NCBI GenBank assembly: GCA_022482785.1
Contig: JAKVON010000008.1
Span: forward strand, 45,044-109,043
DNA length: 64,000 bases
Reading direction: 5' to 3'
Source of the DNA: Atopobiaceae bacterium
GTDB lineage: Bacteria > Actinomycetota > Coriobacteriia > Coriobacteriales > Atopobiaceae
Below, one piece after another: positions 8,267 to 18,802 of the stretch. The notes under the pieces were generated by a model. It saw only the letters and a program-made list of their open reading frames with translations. It did not search any database and was not told the DNA's origin. The position numbers and the translations under genes are program-made. Each line of letters opens with the position of its first letter. Position 1 is the first letter of the stretch.

Positions 8267-9868
8267 ATGGATTCGTTGAAGCCAGTTGTTTCGCGCAGGA
8301 AGTTCGTCGAGATCTTTGGCGCCGTGAGCGCCATGGGCGCGACGAGCATGTTCGTCAGCGGGTGCGGCAGCACGAGCTCGGGGTCTGCCACCGACACCAT
8401 CACGTTCGGCCAGGGCGCCGACCCTCGCGGCCTCGACCCCGCCTACGTCGACGACGGCGAGTCGGCGAAGATCATGTGCAACATCTACGAGACGCTCCTG
8501 TGCTATGACAAGTCCAGCTGTGACATCAAGCCATGCCTGGCCAAGGAGTACAAGATCTCGGATGACGGCCTCACCTACACGCTGACCCTCGAGCAGGGCG
8601 TCAAGTTCCACGACGGCACCGACTTCAACGCCGCGGCCGTCAAGAAGTCCATCGAGCGCCAGCTCGAGCCCAACCGCAACGACGACATGCCCTACGCGTC
8701 GTTCGTGTTCGGCACCGCCTCCAAGGGCGACGGGGTCAAGACCGTCGAGGCGACCGACGACCACACCGTCACCATCACCCTGGCCGCGGCCTCCACGCCG
8801 TTCCTCAAGAACCTCGCGATGGTGCTCGCGAGCCCCATCGTGAGCCCCACGGCGCTCGACAAGAACAACGGCAACCTCAACGAGGCCCCCTGCGGCACCG
8901 GCCCCTACTCCTTCGTGAGCTGGTCCAAGGGCCAGAACGTCGTTCTCAAGGCCAACGACTCCTACTGGAACAGCGACAAGAAGGCCAAGACCAAGAACGT
9001 CATCTTCAAGTTCATCTCCGAGAACGCCAGCCGCGTGACCGCCCTCAACAACGGCGAGTGCGACATCATCGACGGCATCGACGACACCGTGGTCGACACC
9101 ATCAAGAATGCCGGCAACTCGCTGTTCGACGAGGACGGCATGAACATCAACTACATGGCCTACAACACCACGAGCTCGATCTTCAGCGATGTCAACGCCC
9201 GCCGCGCCTTCTCCAAGGCCGTCGACGTCGCCACGCTGGTCAAGAGCCTCTACGGCGACTATGCCAGCGCCGCCACCTCGGTCATGCCCCTCTGGATGGC
9301 TCCCTACGACAAGGACGTCGCCCAGGTTGCCTATGACGCCGACGCCGCCAAGAAGGAGCTCGCTGCCCTCAACATCACCCAGGTCAAGTGCATCACCTAC
9401 TCCAACCCGCGCCCCTACAACACCAAGGGCGGCCAGGTCCTCGCAGAGGCCATCCAGGGCATGCTCGACAAGGTGGGCGTCAAGGTGAACATCGACACCT
9501 ACGACTGGACGACCTACAAGACGAAGGTCCAGACCGAGGCCTACGACATCTGCTTCTACGGCTGGACGGGCGACAACGGCGACCCCGACAACTTCATGAA
9601 CCTGCTCGCCGACTCCAACGTCTCGATGAACGTCGCCCGCTACGACAACTCGGCCTACAAGGCGCTCATCGCGGAGGGCCTCGCCACGCCCGAGGGGGAT
9701 GCCCGCAACGACATCTACCTCCAGTGCGAGAAGATGGTCGCCGACCAGGCCGTGTGGCTGCCCATCTCCCATTCCAAGGACCTCGCGGGCTACAACCCCA
9801 AGGTGAAGGACTTCGTCATTCACCCCACGGGCGTCGTGTGGCTCTGGGGCGCCACCAAGAGCGCCTAG
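8267..9868 (+). CDS. Peptide ABC transporter substrate-binding lipoprotein (SBP family 5)
   Basis: A 533-residue DppA/OppA-type binding protein. The ATG at 8267 follows a GGGAG site and begins a signal sequence with RRKF and lipobox FVSGC; the open frame upstream of it lacks such features. The family-5 signature is visible at GLTYTLTLEQGVKFHDGTDF, and the C-terminal lobe contains YDWTTYKTKVQTEAYDI. It is the first gene of a complete five-gene peptide importer and is separated from the permeases by a 119-base gap with a strong hairpin. The 168 bases upstream (8099-8266) contain no gene and no clear promoter. Confidence 0.92.
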   Translation: MDSLKPVVSRRKFVEIFGAVSAMGATSMFVSGCGSTSSGSATDTITFGQGADPRGLDPAYVDDGESAKIMCNIYETLLCYDKSSCDIKPCLAKEYKISDDGLTYTLTLEQGVKFHDGTDFNAAAVKKSIERQLEPNRNDDMPYASFVFGTASKGDGVKTVEATDDHTVTITLAAASTPFLKNLAMVLASPIVSPTALDKNNGNLNEAPCGTGPYSFVSWSKGQNVVLKANDSYWNSDKKAKTKNVIFKFISENASRVTALNNGECDIIDGIDDTVVDTIKNAGNSLFDEDGMNINYMAYNTTSSIFSDVNARRAFSKAVDVATLVKSLYGDYASAATSVMPLWMAPYDKDVAQVAYDADAAKKELAALNITQVKCITYSNPRPYNTKGGQVLAEAIQGMLDKVGVKVNIDTYDWTTYKTKVQTEAYDICFYGWTGDNGDPDNFMNLLADSNVSMNVARYDNSAYKALIAEGLATPEGDARNDIYLQCEKMVADQAVWLPISHSKDLAGYNPKVKDFVIHPTGVVWLWGATKSA

Positions 9869-9905
9869 CCGCCGCCCCTCGCAGGAACGTTCATACGGTT
9901 CGTTA

Positions 9906-9935
9906 GGTAGACCGGGCCAGCGCGCCCGGTCTACC
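9906..9935 (+). terminator. Intra-operon hairpin after the binding-protein gene
   Basis: A perfect 12-bp stem (GGTAGACCGGGC at 9906-9917 with its complement at 9924-9935) and a 6-base loop lie between the binding protein and first permease. There is no T-run. Such hairpins commonly protect the binding-protein mRNA or partly terminate transcription so that binding protein exceeds permease. That role is inferred here. Confidence 0.55.
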
Positions 9936-9987
9936 GACATAGGGGCGCTGGCGCGTCCGAGACAAGCGAGAAAGGAGGTTCGGCTCA

Positions 9988-11004
9988 GTGTCGAAATACA
10001 TCGTAAAGCGCATTGCCCAGTCGCTGCTCGTGCTGTTGGGCGTGTCGATCATCGTCTTCCTGATCATGCGCGTGTTCTCGCCCGACCCGGCCCCCGTCGT
10101 GCTCGGCGAGCACGCGACCGAGGACTCCATGAAGGCCTGGAGGGACGCGAACGGGCTGAACGACCCCATCCCCGTCCAGTACTGGACCTTCCTCACCGGC
10201 GCGCTCCGCGGCGACCTTGGGACCTCGTACTACACCCATTCGACCGTCGCGAGCGAGATAGCGAGCCGGTTCCCGGCCACCATCGAGCTCGCCCTCGTCG
10301 CCATCATCATCGCGAGCGCCGCAGGCATCGCGCTCGGCGTCGTCTCCGCCGTGCACAAGGGCACCGCGATCGACGCCACGAGCATGGTCCTGGCGCTCGT
10401 GGGGGTCTCGATGCCGATCTTCTGGCTCGGCATCCTGCTCATCATCCTGTTCGCGGGCATGTGGCACATCCTGCCCTCGGGCGGGCGCGTCGACCCCCTG
10501 CTGCAACCTACGGGCGGCTCCGGCCTCTACATCATCGACACGCTCTTCTCCGGCAACTTCGCCGCCCTGGGCAACGTCCTCCAGCACCTCATCCTGCCCG
10601 CCCTCGCGCTCTCGATGTACTCCATGGCCATCATCACCCGCATGACGCGCTCGAGCATGCTCGACACCCTCAACGAGGACTACGTGCGCACGGCGCGTGC
10701 CAAGGGCCTTCGCGAGAAGAAGGTCACCAAGCATCACGCCCTGAGGAACGCCATGCTGCCCGTGACCACCGTCATCGGCCTCCAGCTGGGCAGCCTCCTC
10801 GGCGGGGCCGTGCTCACCGAGACGGTCTTCGCCTGGCCCGGCATCGGCAAGTTCACGGTCGAGTGCATCCTCAAGAGCGACTTCCCCGTCGTCCAGGGCG
10901 TCGTGCTGCTCATCGGCGTCATCTTCGTGGTCATCAACCTCGTCGTGGACATCATCTACGCCTACCTCGACCCGCGCATCAAGTACTCGAAGGAGGAGGC
11001 GTAG
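9988..11004 (+). CDS. Peptide ABC transporter permease, DppB/OppB type
   Basis: A 338-residue membrane permease. It starts at GTG 9988, decided by an ideal AAAGGAGG at 9971-9978. The N-terminal TM helix has the family motif KRIAQSLLVLLGVSIIVFLI, and the EAA loop lies in YVRTARAKGLREKKV. The C-terminus GKFTVECILKSDFPVVQGV is typical for DppB. It forms the translocation channel with the next gene product, which begins two bases after its stop. Confidence 0.92.
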   Translation: MSKYIVKRIAQSLLVLLGVSIIVFLIMRVFSPDPAPVVLGEHATEDSMKAWRDANGLNDPIPVQYWTFLTGALRGDLGTSYYTHSTVASEIASRFPATIELALVAIIIASAAGIALGVVSAVHKGTAIDATSMVLALVGVSMPIFWLGILLIILFAGMWHILPSGGRVDPLLQPTGGSGLYIIDTLFSGNFAALGNVLQHLILPALALSMYSMAIITRMTRSSMLDTLNEDYVRTARAKGLREKKVTKHHALRNAMLPVTTVIGLQLGSLLGGAVLTETVFAWPGIGKFTVECILKSDFPVVQGVVLLIGVIFVVINLVVDIIYAYLDPRIKYSKEEA

Positions 11005-11006
11005 CC

Positions 11007-11957
11007 ATGGCATCAGCAGACATCGCACAGAAGCGTCCGGCCGTCCCCTCGAGCCCCGAGCCCTCGACGCCCCCCGAGTCCGGCCCGAAGGCCGCGGAGA
11101 AGCCCGAGTCGCTCTTCCTCGAGTTCTGGTACTCGCTCAAGGGCAACAAGGCCGCCATGGTGAGCCTCGTGGTCATCGGCATCCTGGTCCTCATCGCGAT
11201 CCTGACGGCGATCGTCCCCGGCATCCTGCCCTACGACCCCTATGCGCAGGACCTCTCGGCCTCCTTCCAGCCGCCCAGCGCCGCGCACTGGTTCGGCACC
11301 GACCAGCAGGGCCGCGACATCTTCAGCCGCATCCTCATCGGCACCCAGGTCTCGCTCTCCGTGGGCCTGCTCGCCGTGGCCATCTCGCTGGCCGTGGGCG
11401 TCACGCTCGGCGCCATCGCCGGCTACAAGGGCGGCGCCATCGACACGGTGATCATGCGCATCATGGACATGATGCTCGCCATCCCATCGATCCTCCTGGC
11501 CATCGCCTTCATGGCGGCTTTGGGCAAGGGCGTCGACAAGGCCGTCATCGCCATCGGCCTCGTCTCGATTCCCGAGTACGCGCGCATCGTCCGCAGCCAA
11601 ATCCTCTCCGTCAAGGAGAACGACTACGTGGCCGCGGCGCGCGTCATCGGCGACTCCGATGCCAAGATCATCTTCCGGCACGTGCTCCCCAACGTGCTCC
11701 CCTCGATCATCGTGCGCGCGACGCTCGGCATATCCGGCGCCATCCTCGACGCGGCGGCCCTCGGCTTCCTGGGCCTCGGCGTGCAGCCGCCTCAGGCGGA
11801 ATGGGGCGACATGCTCGGCCGCGGACGCAACTACATCTTCTCGGCCCCGTATACGATGATCTTCCCGGGCCTCGCCATCACCATCACCGTCCTGGCGTTC
11901 AACCTGCTCGGTGACGGCATCCGCGACGCCGTCGATCCCAAGTCGCGCAGGAGGTGA
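11007..11957 (+). CDS. Peptide ABC transporter permease, DppC/OppC type
   Basis: A 316-residue permease. ATG 11007 follows GAAGGAGGAGG. After a ~30-residue proline/serine-rich cytoplasmic leader come the OppC N-terminal motif [15 protein letters not shown], the conserved [17 protein letters not shown] and the EAA loop [16 protein letters not shown]. It ends [15 protein letters not shown], typical of the family. It pairs with the DppB-type subunit upstream. Confidence 0.92.
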   Translation: MASADIAQKRPAVPSSPEPSTPPESGPKAAEKPESLFLEFWYSLKGNKAAMVSLVVIGILVLIAILTAIVPGILPYDPYAQDLSASFQPPSAAHWFGTDQQGRDIFSRILIGTQVSLSVGLLAVAISLAVGVTLGAIAGYKGGAIDTVIMRIMDMMLAIPSILLAIAFMAALGKGVDKAVIAIGLVSIPEYARIVRSQILSVKENDYVAAARVIGDSDAKIIFRHVLPNVLPSIIVRATLGISGAILDAAALGFLGLGVQPPQAEWGDMLGRGRNYIFSAPYTMIFPGLAITITVLAFNLLGDGIRDAVDPKSRRR

Positions 11958-11962
11958 CGCGC

Positions 11963-14030
<2,068 letters not shown>

Positions 14031-14053
14031 GCCCGCCCGCATGGACGAAGCGA

Positions 14054-14091
14054 AGGGACCCCTCGCCGGCATGCCGCCGCGAGGGGTCCCT
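14054..14091. terminator. Convergent bidirectional terminator
   Basis: A 13-bp perfect stem (AGGGACCCCTCGC at 14054-14066, complement 14079-14091) with a 12-base loop. It lies between the end of the peptide importer on the plus strand and the end of the glutamate-cysteine ligase gene on the minus strand (stop at 14098). No long T-run is present on either side. Confidence 0.7.
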
Positions 14092-14097
14092 CATTCG

Positions 14098-15447
14098 TCA
14101 GTCGAGGTCGCGGGGCACCCTTCGCTCGCCCCACAGCGAGGCGATGCCCTCGAGGAGCCCCGTCTCGCCGGGAAGTCCCGCCGGGCCTTCCAGCCCGCCG
14201 CGCGCGATGGAGACCAGCTCGTCAGCGAGCTCGCCCATGGGACGCCCGTAGACGGCCGCGTCCCAGCCGTCTTCCTGGAGCGCCTTCCAGGCGCGGGCGA
14301 CCGTGGCCTCGTCCGCCCCGGCGAGGAGGCCACGCGTCGCGGCGAACGCCCCGTCGTCGTAGAAGATGCCCTTGATCAGGGCCGTGTAGCCGGCCGCCAG
14401 GCGCGGCGGGAGGGAGTCCGCAACGCGTATCTCGGAGAACCCCTTCCAGCGCGTGTCGGGGAAGACCATCGAGAGCATGTGCGTGACCTCCGCGGGGGCA
14501 AGGTCGCGGCCGCACATGATGTCTCCCTCCGTGGCGTCCGGCGTGGGGATGGTGGTGCCGCGCGCGTCGGTGAACAGGATGGGGCAGACGTTCTCGAGCC
14601 AGGCGGCATAGGCCTCGAAGCCGAACCCCTCGTCGAAGGTGTGGGGGACGGTGCCGCAGCGGGCCGGGTCGACCTGCTCCCATATCCTCGACCGCACCAT
14701 GCGCGGCGCCTCGTCCGCGCCGCATCCGCGCCAGACGGGGGCGTTGTCGCAGAGGAACGAGAGAAGCGGGCCGAGGGCGATCGCGAGCCGGTACATGGCC
14801 AGGGCGTCGGCCTCGTCGCCGTGGTCGACGGAGACCTGCGTCGAGGCCGAGGCGCGCATCATGTCGCGTGCGTAGCGGCCCGTGCGGGAGAGGTAGGCAT
14901 CCATGAGCGCATAGCGCTCCTTGGGGATGAGGGGCAGGTCCTCGGGCGAGGAGATCCAGGGGTTGTAGCCCCTCGGCACGAGGGAGAAGTCGCAGCCCAT
15001 ATCCTGGGCAGCGGCGCTCACCTGCTCGTCGAAGGCCTCGACGGCACCGAGGAGCGCCGCGACCGAGGCGCTTGGCCCCACCGAGCACTCGAGCTGGGCC
15101 GCCGGCTCGAGCGAGACGGTGATGCCCACGGCCTCGTCCCCGACCGTGACCTCGCCCGCGAAGCCCGCGAGGAACCCATCGATCATGACGAGCTGGTCGG
15201 GCCCGTAGAAGCGGCGCATGCCCTCGAGCAGCCTGCCCACGCCGCGTGGGCCATCGTAGCCGACGGGCCCCGCGGCGGAGTTGTCGTAGACGAAGCGCTC
15301 CAGCTCGAGGCCGAGCCTGCGCGTGCCGTCCTGGTGGGTGGATGCGTGGGCGCCGGAGGCGAGGCGTTCGACGAGCCTCTCGTGGTTGCGCTCGAGCCTC
15401 TCGAGGCGCCGCTCGTGACATGTTGGTGACGCTGGCTCTGACGGCAT
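14098..15447 (-). CDS. gshA: Glutamate-cysteine ligase family protein (GCS2/EgtA type)
   Basis: A 449-residue ATP-dependent ligase predicted to join glutamate and cysteine. Family marks include RRLGLELERFV near the N-terminus, ITVSLEPAAQLECSVGPS, MMRASASTQVSVDHG, and RMVRSRIWEQVDPARCGTV. The ATG at 15447 is preferred because GGGAGG lies just before it, although another in-frame ATG at 15459 precedes that site. No glutathione synthetase gene is nearby, so the product could be gamma-glutamylcysteine itself or another thiol; an ergothioneine-type role is less likely in an anaerobe. The gene is divergent from the flippase-like gene across 163 bases with no obvious promoter consensus. Confidence 0.8.
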   Translation of the reverse strand: MPSEPASPTCHERRLERLERNHERLVERLASGAHASTHQDGTRRLGLELERFVYDNSAAGPVGYDGPRGVGRLLEGMRRFYGPDQLVMIDGFLAGFAGEVTVGDEAVGITVSLEPAAQLECSVGPSASVAALLGAVEAFDEQVSAAAQDMGCDFSLVPRGYNPWISSPEDLPLIPKERYALMDAYLSRTGRYARDMMRASASTQVSVDHGDEADALAMYRLAIALGPLLSFLCDNAPVWRGCGADEAPRMVRSRIWEQVDPARCGTVPHTFDEGFGFEAYAAWLENVCPILFTDARGTTIPTPDATEGDIMCGRDLAPAEVTHMLSMVFPDTRWKGFSEIRVADSLPPRLAAGYTALIKGIFYDDGAFAATRGLLAGADEATVARAWKALQEDGWDAAVYGRPMGELADELVSIARGGLEGPAGLPGETGLLEGIASLWGERRVPRDLD

Positions 15448-15610
15448 GCTGCCTCCCATGAAGCGTGTGCGCCTGAGGGCGCGCCTTTCAGTCTATACCC
15501 GTCTGGTGGGATTATGGACCAGCCCCCACGCTGACGGACGCCTCTGGTTGCCCGCGCAGCGTACGGGTATCATGAGATAGCTCGGGGCCATTCGCGAGTC
15601 GGGGAGGGAC

Positions 15611-17059
15611 ATGGCCAAAGGCACGGACACAGCTCAGACGAAGCCCCCTGCGGCCGCCGCGCCGTCTGCTGCGGCCACCTCTGCGCCCGCGGGCCGGAAT
15701 CCCAATCGCGTGCCCTACGAGCCGAGCAAGCACAAGCATGGGGTCGCCTCCCGCCTGAGCATCGGCGTGGGGGCCAAGAATCCGGCCAAGAAGCCCGTCG
15801 CGCCCAAGCCCAAGGTGGGCGACCAGTCCGACGAGGACAAGGACAAGGCCAGGAAGGGCATGAAGTTCATCGGCCTGGTCGTCGTCATCTACGTCGTGTA
15901 CCTCGTGGTGACGGGGCAGATGGGCCAGTTCGTCGAGGCCCTCTCGACGGTTGACACGGGCTGGATCGTGGGCGCCTGCATCTGCTTCCTGTTCTACTTC
16001 GTCTTCGGCGTCGGCGCCTACGTGGTGGCCGTCTGGCTCGATCCCGACAGCCCCGTGGGCATCCGCGACCTCATGAGCGTCGAGGCCTCGGGCATCTTCT
16101 TCGGCAACCTCACCCCCATGATGGCCGGCTCCGTGCCCGCCCAGATATTCCGGCTCACGCGCACGGGGCTCGACGCCGGCGAAGCCATGGCCACCCAGTT
16201 CACCCGCTTCATCATGTTCCAGTGCGGCGTGGTCTTCTTCGCCGCGCTCATGCTGCTCGCCAAGTACGGCTTCTTCCTCGAGACGTACGGCAACATCGTC
16301 ATGCTCAACCTCATCGTCTTCGCGGCGGAGGGCCTGAAGCTCCTGGGCCTGTTCATCATCTGCCTGTGCCCGCACTTCGTCATGCGGGTGGGCAACGCGA
16401 CCATCAAGTTCCTCTCCAAGCGCGGTTGGCTCAAGGACTACGCCAAGTGGTATGACATCGTGAACAACCAGGTCAACGAGTTCTCCGACGCCTTCAAGCG
16501 CGCGGCACGCCATGTGCCCTCGATGCTGGTCACCCTCGCCGTGACCATGGCCCAGCTCGCCTGCTTCTACATGATCCCCTGGTTCGTGCTCCATGCGTTC
16601 GGGCGCGACGCGGACTTCCTGAACTGCCTGGCCGCAGGCTCGATGGTGCAGATCGTGGCCACGGCGGTGCCCCTCCCGGGCGGGACGGGCGGCGTCGAGA
16701 GCGCGTTCGCGCTGTTCTACGGTCCCGTCTTCGGCACGGCGGCGAGTGCCGGCTACCTGGTCTGGCGCGTGATCACCTTCTTCGCGCCCACCTTCATCGC
16801 CGTCCCCATGCTGTCCCTTCGCTCCAACCATCCCGAGAGCCTCTACCAGCGCTGGAACAACCTGGTCCACGGCACCTACCGCCGCCAGGCCGCCCTCAAC
16901 ATGAGGCACGCGCAGCGCAGCGCCACCCGCGCGGCGAAGTCGGCCACGAGGGTCGCCAAGAAGGCGGGCAAGGGGGCGAGCTCCATGGGGAAGGACTTCA
17001 TGGAGGGGTACCGCACCGTCACGCAGAAGGACGACGCCGAGAAGCGCGACGTCTCGTAG
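15611..17059 (+). CDS. Flippase-like integral membrane protein (lysylphosphatidylglycerol synthase TM/UPF0104 family)
   Basis: A 482-residue membrane protein. The first ~85 residues are alanine/proline/lysine-rich and likely cytoplasmic. They are followed by about eight transmembrane helices with the family motif FFGNLTPMMAGSVPAQIFRL and a second marker PLPGGTGGVESAFALFYGP. The C-terminal ~60 residues form a very basic tail rich in Arg/Ala/Lys. The catalytic domain of MprF is absent, so it resembles the membrane half of that enzyme, which in other bacteria moves lipids between leaflets. The substrate is unknown. It has a GGGGAGGG ribosome site. Confidence 0.82.
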   Translation: MAKGTDTAQTKPPAAAAPSAAATSAPAGRNPNRVPYEPSKHKHGVASRLSIGVGAKNPAKKPVAPKPKVGDQSDEDKDKARKGMKFIGLVVVIYVVYLVVTGQMGQFVEALSTVDTGWIVGACICFLFYFVFGVGAYVVAVWLDPDSPVGIRDLMSVEASGIFFGNLTPMMAGSVPAQIFRLTRTGLDAGEAMATQFTRFIMFQCGVVFFAALMLLAKYGFFLETYGNIVMLNLIVFAAEGLKLLGLFIICLCPHFVMRVGNATIKFLSKRGWLKDYAKWYDIVNNQVNEFSDAFKRAARHVPSMLVTLAVTMAQLACFYMIPWFVLHAFGRDADFLNCLAAGSMVQIVATAVPLPGGTGGVESAFALFYGPVFGTAASAGYLVWRVITFFAPTFIAVPMLSLRSNHPESLYQRWNNLVHGTYRRQAALNMRHAQRSATRAAKSATRVAKKAGKGASSMGKDFMEGYRTVTQKDDAEKRDVS

Positions 17060-17083
17060 GGCCGTCCATCCCACGGCGAGGCC

Positions 17084-17209
17084 GCGCGGATTTCGGCTTT
17101 TCCCACTGTTTCCGATTTTATCAATGTCCCTGCCTGCGGCGATGCGGAGCCACCCTGGGGCTGCCACGCATCCTCCCAGGAAACGATCGGGAAAAGTCGA
17201 AATCCGCGC
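17084..17209. repeat. Intergenic palindromic element, family A copy 1
   Basis: Inverted end units at 17084-17106 (ending CTTTTCCCAC) and 17189-17209 (starting GGGAAAAGTCGAAATC) enclose about 83 bases whose sequence is recognisably shared with the cores at 44.9 and 46.3 kb (CTGCGGCGATGCGGAG... CCCAGGAA). This copy has one unit on each side, while the other two copies have two. It fills the gap between the convergent flippase-like gene and gltX. No coding capacity is seen. Confidence 0.75.
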
Positions 17210-17228
17210 AGGGACCCGTCGGGGGAGG

Positions 17229-18716
17229 CTATGCGGTGAGCGGCAGCGCCCTCTCGATGCGGGCGAGCGTCGTCGCCTTGCCGAGCAGCTCGAGCGAGGC
17301 GCCCAGGGGAGGGGAGACCTGGCTTCCGCACTCGGCCACGCGAACGGCCTGGAACACCTTGCGCTTGGAGAGGCCGATCCCCTCGGGGATGGGGTCGAGG
17401 GCGGCATCGATCGCCTCGGCCTTCCAGCCTGCCTCGTCGATGGTGCCGAGCGCCTCGCGTGCCGCAACGAGCGCCTCGCGGGCCCCCTCCTTGGCGAGGT
17501 TCTTCGCGACCGACCTCTCGTCGAACGTGACGTCGTCGCCCTCGTAGAGGAAGCGGCAGATGGGGGCGACGTCGGTCAGGAGCTTGGTCCGCGGCTTGGC
17601 GACGGCGGCTAGTGCGAGGTACCAGCCGGGATCGTGCACGAGCGAGCCGGCGACCTCGAGCCCGGACCTCACGAGCTCGGGAAGCATGACCTGGCTCGTG
17701 AAGTCCTCCTCGGTCATGGCGTCGAGGTAGTGGTTGTTGATCCAGTCGAGCTTCTTGGGGTCGAAGGTCGCCGGGTTCTTCGAGACGTGGTCGAGCGAGA
17801 ACTCGCGCGCGAGCACGTCTCGCGGCACGATGGTGGTCTCCCCGTCGAGGGACCAGCCGAGGAGTGCCAGGTAGTTGACGAAGGCATCGGAGAGGTAGCC
17901 GGCGTCGCGGTATTCCTCCACGCTGGTGGCGCCGTGGCGCTTTGAGAGCTTCTTCCCGTCGGGGCCGAGGATCATGGAGATGTGCGCGAAGGTGGGGACG
18001 GGCGCGCCCAAGGCCTCGTAGACCATGACCTGGCGTGGCGTGTTGGAGAGGTGGTCGTCTCCGCGGATCACGTGGGTGATGCCCATGGCCGCGTCGTCCA
18101 CGACGGTCGCGAAGTTGTAGGTGGGGGTTCCGTCGGTGCGGATGATGACGAAGTCGTCGAGCTCCTTGGCGTCGAAGACGACGTCGCCGTGGACCGCGTC
18201 ACGCACGGTCACGTCGCCGCGGCCAAGCGGAACCTTGATGCGCCAGACGTGGGGCTCGCCTGCGGCGATGCGGCTGGCGGCCTCGGCCGGGTCGATGTCC
18301 CTGCAGGTGCGCTGGTAGCCCTGGAACGGGTCCTTGCGCGCCTGGGCGGCCGCCTTGTCCGCCGCGAGCCTCTCGGCCGAGCAGAAGCAGGGATAGGCCT
18401 TTCCCTGCTCCGCGAGGCGCCTCGCGGCGTCCGCGTAGAGCTGCATGCGGTCGGTCTGACGGTAGGGGCCGAACTCGCCGCCCACCTCGGGGCCCTCGTC
18501 CCAGTCGAGGCCGAGCCAACGCATGGCGCGGAGGATGACCTGCGTGTTCTCCTCAGTGGAGCGGGTCGGGTCGGTGTCGTCGATGCGGAGGATGAACGTG
18601 CCGCCATGGGCGCGGGCGAAGGCCCAGTTGTAGATGGCCGTCCGGGCGCCTCCGATGTGGAGCTTCCCCGTGGGGGAGGGGGCGAAGCGAACGCGAACGG
18701 GTGTGGTGGACGACAC
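17229..18716 (-). CDS. gltX: Glutamyl-tRNA synthetase
   Basis: A 495-residue class I aminoacyl-tRNA synthetase charging tRNA-Glu. GTG at 18716 is the start: AGAAGGAG lies six bases before it and it gives the normal N-terminus VRVRFAPSPTGKLHIGG, with the HIGH-type motif at residues 20-23. The second nucleotide-binding motif KLSKRHG is intact, and the C-terminal helical anticodon domain is full length. The bacterial discriminating-enzyme length is typical. It lies 86 bases downstream of the YhgE/Pip gene on the same strand and may be read from it or from its own promoter. Confidence 0.97.
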   Translation of the reverse strand: MSSTTPVRVRFAPSPTGKLHIGGARTAIYNWAFARAHGGTFILRIDDTDPTRSTEENTQVILRAMRWLGLDWDEGPEVGGEFGPYRQTDRMQLYADAARRLAEQGKAYPCFCSAERLAADKAAAQARKDPFQGYQRTCRDIDPAEAASRIAAGEPHVWRIKVPLGRGDVTVRDAVHGDVVFDAKELDDFVIIRTDGTPTYNFATVVDDAAMGITHVIRGDDHLSNTPRQVMVYEALGAPVPTFAHISMILGPDGKKLSKRHGATSVEEYRDAGYLSDAFVNYLALLGWSLDGETTIVPRDVLAREFSLDHVSKNPATFDPKKLDWINNHYLDAMTEEDFTSQVMLPELVRSGLEVAGSLVHDPGWYLALAAVAKPRTKLLTDVAPICRFLYEGDDVTFDERSVAKNLAKEGAREALVAAREALGTIDEAGWKAEAIDAALDPIPEGIGLSKRKVFQAVRVAECGSQVSPPLGASLELLGKATTLARIERALPLTA

Positions 18717-18802
18717 GAATGGCTCCTTCTGACGGGCGGCAGGGCGGAATTCAACGCGTTCCAGTATAGCCCGACGGGCCTCGGGCGGCCCTGCCAGGCG
18801 GG